64,000 nt of DNA from Mycobacteriales bacterium (lineage in GTDB: Bacteria > Actinomycetota > Actinomycetes > JAFAQI01 > DASSKL01). Of the stretch, positions 63,568 to 64,000 are shown piece after piece; position 1 is the first letter of the stretch; each line of letters opens with the position of its first letter. The position numbers and the translations under genes were made by a program. The stretch is from NCBI GenBank assembly GCA_035690485.1, contig DASSKL010000016.1, forward strand, positions 1-64,000, given 5' to 3'. The notes beneath the pieces are model-generated. The model had not been told where the DNA came from, made no database searches, and saw only the letters and a list, made by a program, of their open reading frames with translations.

Positions 63568-64000
63568 GTCCCTGCGCTCCCGGTCGAGTCCTTGGTGGCC
63601 TGGCCCTTCGGCGCGGCCTTCCCGGTCCGCTTGGCCGGACTCTTCGTCGTACGGCTGCTTGCCGACTTCTTCGCCGCGCCGACCTTGGCCGCGGGCTTAG
63701 CCGCGCTCTTGGCCGAACGCTTGGGCGAGGCCTTCGACGAGCCCTTGGTCGGACTCCGCCTGGCGCTCGTGGTCGAGCCCTCACTCCGCCCGTCGGACCT
63801 GCGCTGCTGCAGCGCCACGTCGTCCTGCAGATCACGCACCGTGGCTTCCAGCTCCCGGATCCGGTCGGTCAGCTGGCGAACCTCCTCGGCCGTCGCGAGC
63901 CCGACGCGCTCGAGCGCCCGATCGATCTCGAGTCCGGCGAGCGCGGTGAGCGATTCACGGTTCTGCCGGCTGGCCGCCAAGAGCTCCTCGGCGACCTCTT
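63564..64000 (-). CDS. Phasin-like helical protein with Lys/Ala/Ser-rich tail (5' partial)
   Basis: The frame is open to the right edge of the window, so the start is missing; at least 144 residues are encoded. The visible N-terminal part is a coiled coil (AEELLAASRQNRESLTALAG, then AEEVRQLTDRIRELEATVRDLQDDV) of the kind found in phasin or polyhydroxyalkanoate granule-associated proteins. The last 75 residues are a basic low-complexity tail rich in Lys, Ala, Ser and Pro, like histone H1-type DNA-binding tails. A TTG at 63980 is an alternative internal start. Function unknown. Confidence 0.7.
   Translation of the reverse strand, partial: EVAEELLAASRQNRESLTALAGLEIDRALERVGLATAEEVRQLTDRIRELEATVRDLQDDVALQQRRSDGRSEGSTTSARRSPTKGSSKASPKRSAKSAAKPAAKVGAAKKSASSRTTKSPAKRTGKAAPKGQATKDSTGSAGT

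Overview
The window is a 64 kb piece of a high-GC actinobacterial chromosome. The evidence is the Pup-ligation/PafBC block, RbpA, the GarA-FtsR-GcvH block, a split Lnt/Dpm1 pair, SteA/MctB, many GTG starts and extensive stop/start overlaps. I cannot name the genus. A sigma-28-like promoter suggests a motile actinomycete of the Frankia/Geodermatophilus/Kineosporia type, but that is only a guess. There are no insertion sequences, prophage genes, CRISPR arrays or rRNA. The only tRNA is tRNA-Pro(GGG).

Layout. 1-8.9 kb: pafA (5' end cut by the window edge), a DUF3866 gene, pafB-pafC, a zinc-ribbon gene behind an elaborate leader, tatA, tatC and helY. 8.9-18.2 kb: glpD and a 5'-3' exonuclease, an SDR gene, pepE and an acyl-CoA dehydrogenase gene, a sortase with an extra C-terminal half beside a 34-codon membrane ORF, then a GH13 glucosidase. 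18.6-23 kb: lnt-dpm1, rbpA with a SigR-type promoter, a small membrane protein, an apparent dif site at 22040-22067, a HAD phosphatase and a DUF5999 protein. 23-34.3 kb: gcvP, MerR regulator, DUF151 nuclease, ftsR, garA, gcvH, DUF881/SBP/DUF881, a GDP-mannose pyrophosphorylase-like fusion and pgsA. 34.4-39.4 kb: a Tat lipoprotein solute-binding protein, a quinone oxidoreductase, a secreted esterase, a methyltransferase and the tRNA. 39.4-51.98 kb: der, plsC-like, cmk, tyrA, aroH, rluB, scpB, scpA, a degenerate M50 protein, parA, xerD, ald, a nudix hydrolase and pyrG. 52-64 kb: an envelope-glycan-like cluster (large membrane protein, GT4, MurJ-like, MraY-like), mctB, steA, recN, nadK, tlyA and two small genes, the last cut by the window edge.

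The organising feature is the replication terminus. The dif-like site has two 11-bp arms around a 6-bp core and lies between two genes. Most genes left of it read rightward. From 23 kb on, all but two read leftward. From memory, gene order on both sides follows M. tuberculosis numbering (Rv2097 down to Rv2050 on the left, Rv1832 down to Rv1693 on the right), so the window would span the terminus with the intervening region almost absent. XerD, which would act at dif with XerC, is encoded 25 kb away.

A second theme is initiation. Sixteen genes have a TANNNT-like -10 box 5-9 bp before the start codon and no Shine-Dalgarno sequence, which is the layout of leaderless mRNAs. Several starts here were chosen on that basis. 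A third theme is decayed catalytic domains kept in conserved positions: an M50 protein without its zinc motif, and a phosphomannomutase-like domain without its phosphoserine and metal loops. The most novel-looking element is the 4443-4505 leader, which can fold into a three-way junction that hides the ribosome binding site of the zinc-ribbon gene.
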